Shown piece by piece: positions 62,843 through 64,000 of a DNA stretch of 64,000 nucleotides. A program made the position numbers and the translations under genes. Each line of letters starts with the position of its first letter. Position 1 is the stretch's first letter. Under the pieces are notes generated by a model. It was not told the origin of the DNA and ran no database searches. It worked only from the letters and a program-made list of their open reading frames with translations. Source of the DNA: Oopsacas minuta (Eukaryota; Porifera; Hexactinellida; Lyssacinosida; Leucopsacidae); NCBI GenBank assembly GCA_024704765.1, contig JAKMXF010000311.1, forward strand, positions 132,735-196,734. The letters are read 5' to 3'.

Positions 62843-63834
62843 CTAAAACAAAAGTATAGAAATGTAAAGAAAATGTAATAAATACAGAAACTCATCAGAT
62901 TATATTAGGTGCTTTTATTTGTCAAAAATTTGAAGATGTCCGCAAGAAACAAAATAAAGTAGTCATGTAAATGTAAAGTGATTTGGCATGCCTCCTAGAG
63001 TTGTACAGGCCAGGAAAAAAGTGATAACACAGGCCTTGCACAAATAAAACGATAGATTGATCAATTAGAATCCACTCCGAGTAATCCTGCTCTCAATTGC
63101 TTACTCCAAAGACACTGAAAATTCAGGGGCAGAATACAAGGGGACTAAGTGTGGCGGAAGCTCCACCCTTTTGTATTATAGTGTAAATATGCAGTAAACT
63201 CTCGTTGTAACGAATTCCTGTGGACATCGGTTTCAATTCATTATAAGCGGAGTAAAACCGATTACATTCAAGCTATAGGAGTAGAGAATCGCTTCGATAT
63301 AACGAGAGTTTGGTTATATCTGACTTGGTTAAAAGTGCTCGCAACTCTCAAGCTCAACCCCCTTCCCTCTGAACAAACTTGTATCGGACCCCTGAAGTCA
63401 TTCAGTGAAATAAAACAGACGATAAACATGATAATTTTTATTAGGAAAATCACACTAGTGCACGAATTATAGATATATACGGTGGCCACTGCTTCTAATA
63501 AAATTTCGACAAATATATGGACCACAATGTGTTGGCTACTACTAAAAGGATAAATTTTCAGAATACTAATAAGGAAAATTGAAGGCTATCTATTAGTTTA
63601 TATTGTGAAATCTAATAGATAGAAACTGAAATTTTTACATTATGGACAGCCAGCCATAAAATGGAAGCATTCAAAGAATCATGAAGTCTGGAGCTAATAT
63701 ATTACAGCCAAACAATGCACTAATAGATAAGGTTCATTGATAATGGAAGAAAAACTCAAATACATAATACGTAATTTGATATTGAAATAATTCAGTGTCT
63801 CAAATTAATTGATATAAAATACAGTTTGTATTAC
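62843..63834. other. Probable neurofibromin 5' UTR intron
   Basis: This is bounded by the acceptor and candidate donor described with the gene. It includes an inverted-repeat element at 63192-63314. Short frames in it have no protein resemblance. Confidence 0.35.
63192..63314. mobile_element. Pogo-like MITE upstream of neurofibromin
   Basis: The left part CAGTAAACTCTCGTTGTAAC is opposed by a right part whose complement contains AAACTCTCGTTATATCGAA. It shares its ACTCTCGTTATA core with the element at 40452-40550. The outer edge on the right is not exact. Confidence 0.6.
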
Positions 63835-63960
63835 CTTTGCAGTCGAGGAGCGAAACAAAAACTTTTCCTCATATAACTCATAAATAATTGAAAATAATCT
63901 AAAAAATATTTTCAGATAAATCAAAAGAAAAATTCACTTATCTTTATATATAGAGATTAG
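63835..63960 (-). promoter_or_regulatory. Candidate 5' UTR exon of neurofibromin
   Basis: On the minus strand a donor-like CGACTGCAAAG then GTAATAC lies at 63835. Splicing it to the acceptor ending at 62843 would remove about 990 bp and leave the ATG at 62841 one base into exon 2. The upstream edge of the exon is unknown; the end given is a guess. Confidence 0.35.
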
Positions 63961-64000
63961 TAAAAACACCAATCTACCACATAGACTGGCATTAGAAATA

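Noticed and set aside
62842-62895. 18-codon N-terminal extension of neurofibromin
   Set aside because: It is the polypyrimidine tract and acceptor of an upstream intron read as protein (Phe/Tyr-rich), followed directly by a good ATG.

Overview
The window is nuclear DNA from an animal: AT-rich (visibly about two-thirds A+T), gene-dense, with spliceosomal introns and many short inverted-repeat elements. The gene set is metazoan: neurofibromin, an ABCG2-type half-transporter array, a PA14-type beta-1,4-GalNAc transferase, vertebrate-type B12-dependent methionine synthase, copine, POC5 and ODAD2. POC5 (centriole) and ODAD2 (outer dynein arm docking) imply motile cilia or flagellated sperm. SLC2-like transporters and TATA/initiator layouts would suit an arthropod or another small invertebrate, but I cannot name the taxon from sequence alone.

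Layout. 1-7.4 kb holds no recognisable gene, only short repeats; it is probably intron or flank of ODAD2. An ARM-repeat exon of ODAD2 (minus) lies at 7399-7862, and a probable upstream exon at 19773-20134. Between them, on the opposite strand, sit six tandem single-exon MFS genes; a seventh lies just outside at 21040-22356. EMC8/9 (minus) follows at 23157-23756, then three tandem single-exon ABCG2-like genes (24836-34337, plus) with RPUSD2 (minus) between the first two. MRPL22 and a copine (both minus) occupy 34.7-38.0 kb. From 39.8 to 51.0 kb is a complete 11-exon MTR gene (minus) whose last intron holds a plus-strand B4GALNT3/4-like gene. POC5 (four exons, minus) and neurofibromin (one 8.26-kb coding exon, minus) fill the rest.

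How it fits together. MTR, POC5, NF1, MRPL22, EMC8/9 and RPUSD2 are unrelated conserved housekeeping genes. The lineage-specific part is the transporter block from 8.7 to 34.3 kb: seven MFS paralogues of one derived SLC2-like type and three ABCG half-transporters, all intronless in their coding parts. The MFS paralogues lack several signature motifs of sugar transporters. They also share an almost identical ~506-bp internal cassette flanked by diverged ends, which points to gene conversion. The MFS array, its cassette and its nesting inside ODAD2 are the best candidates for something undescribed. Pogo/Tigger-like miniature elements are scattered between genes and in most introns of MTR.
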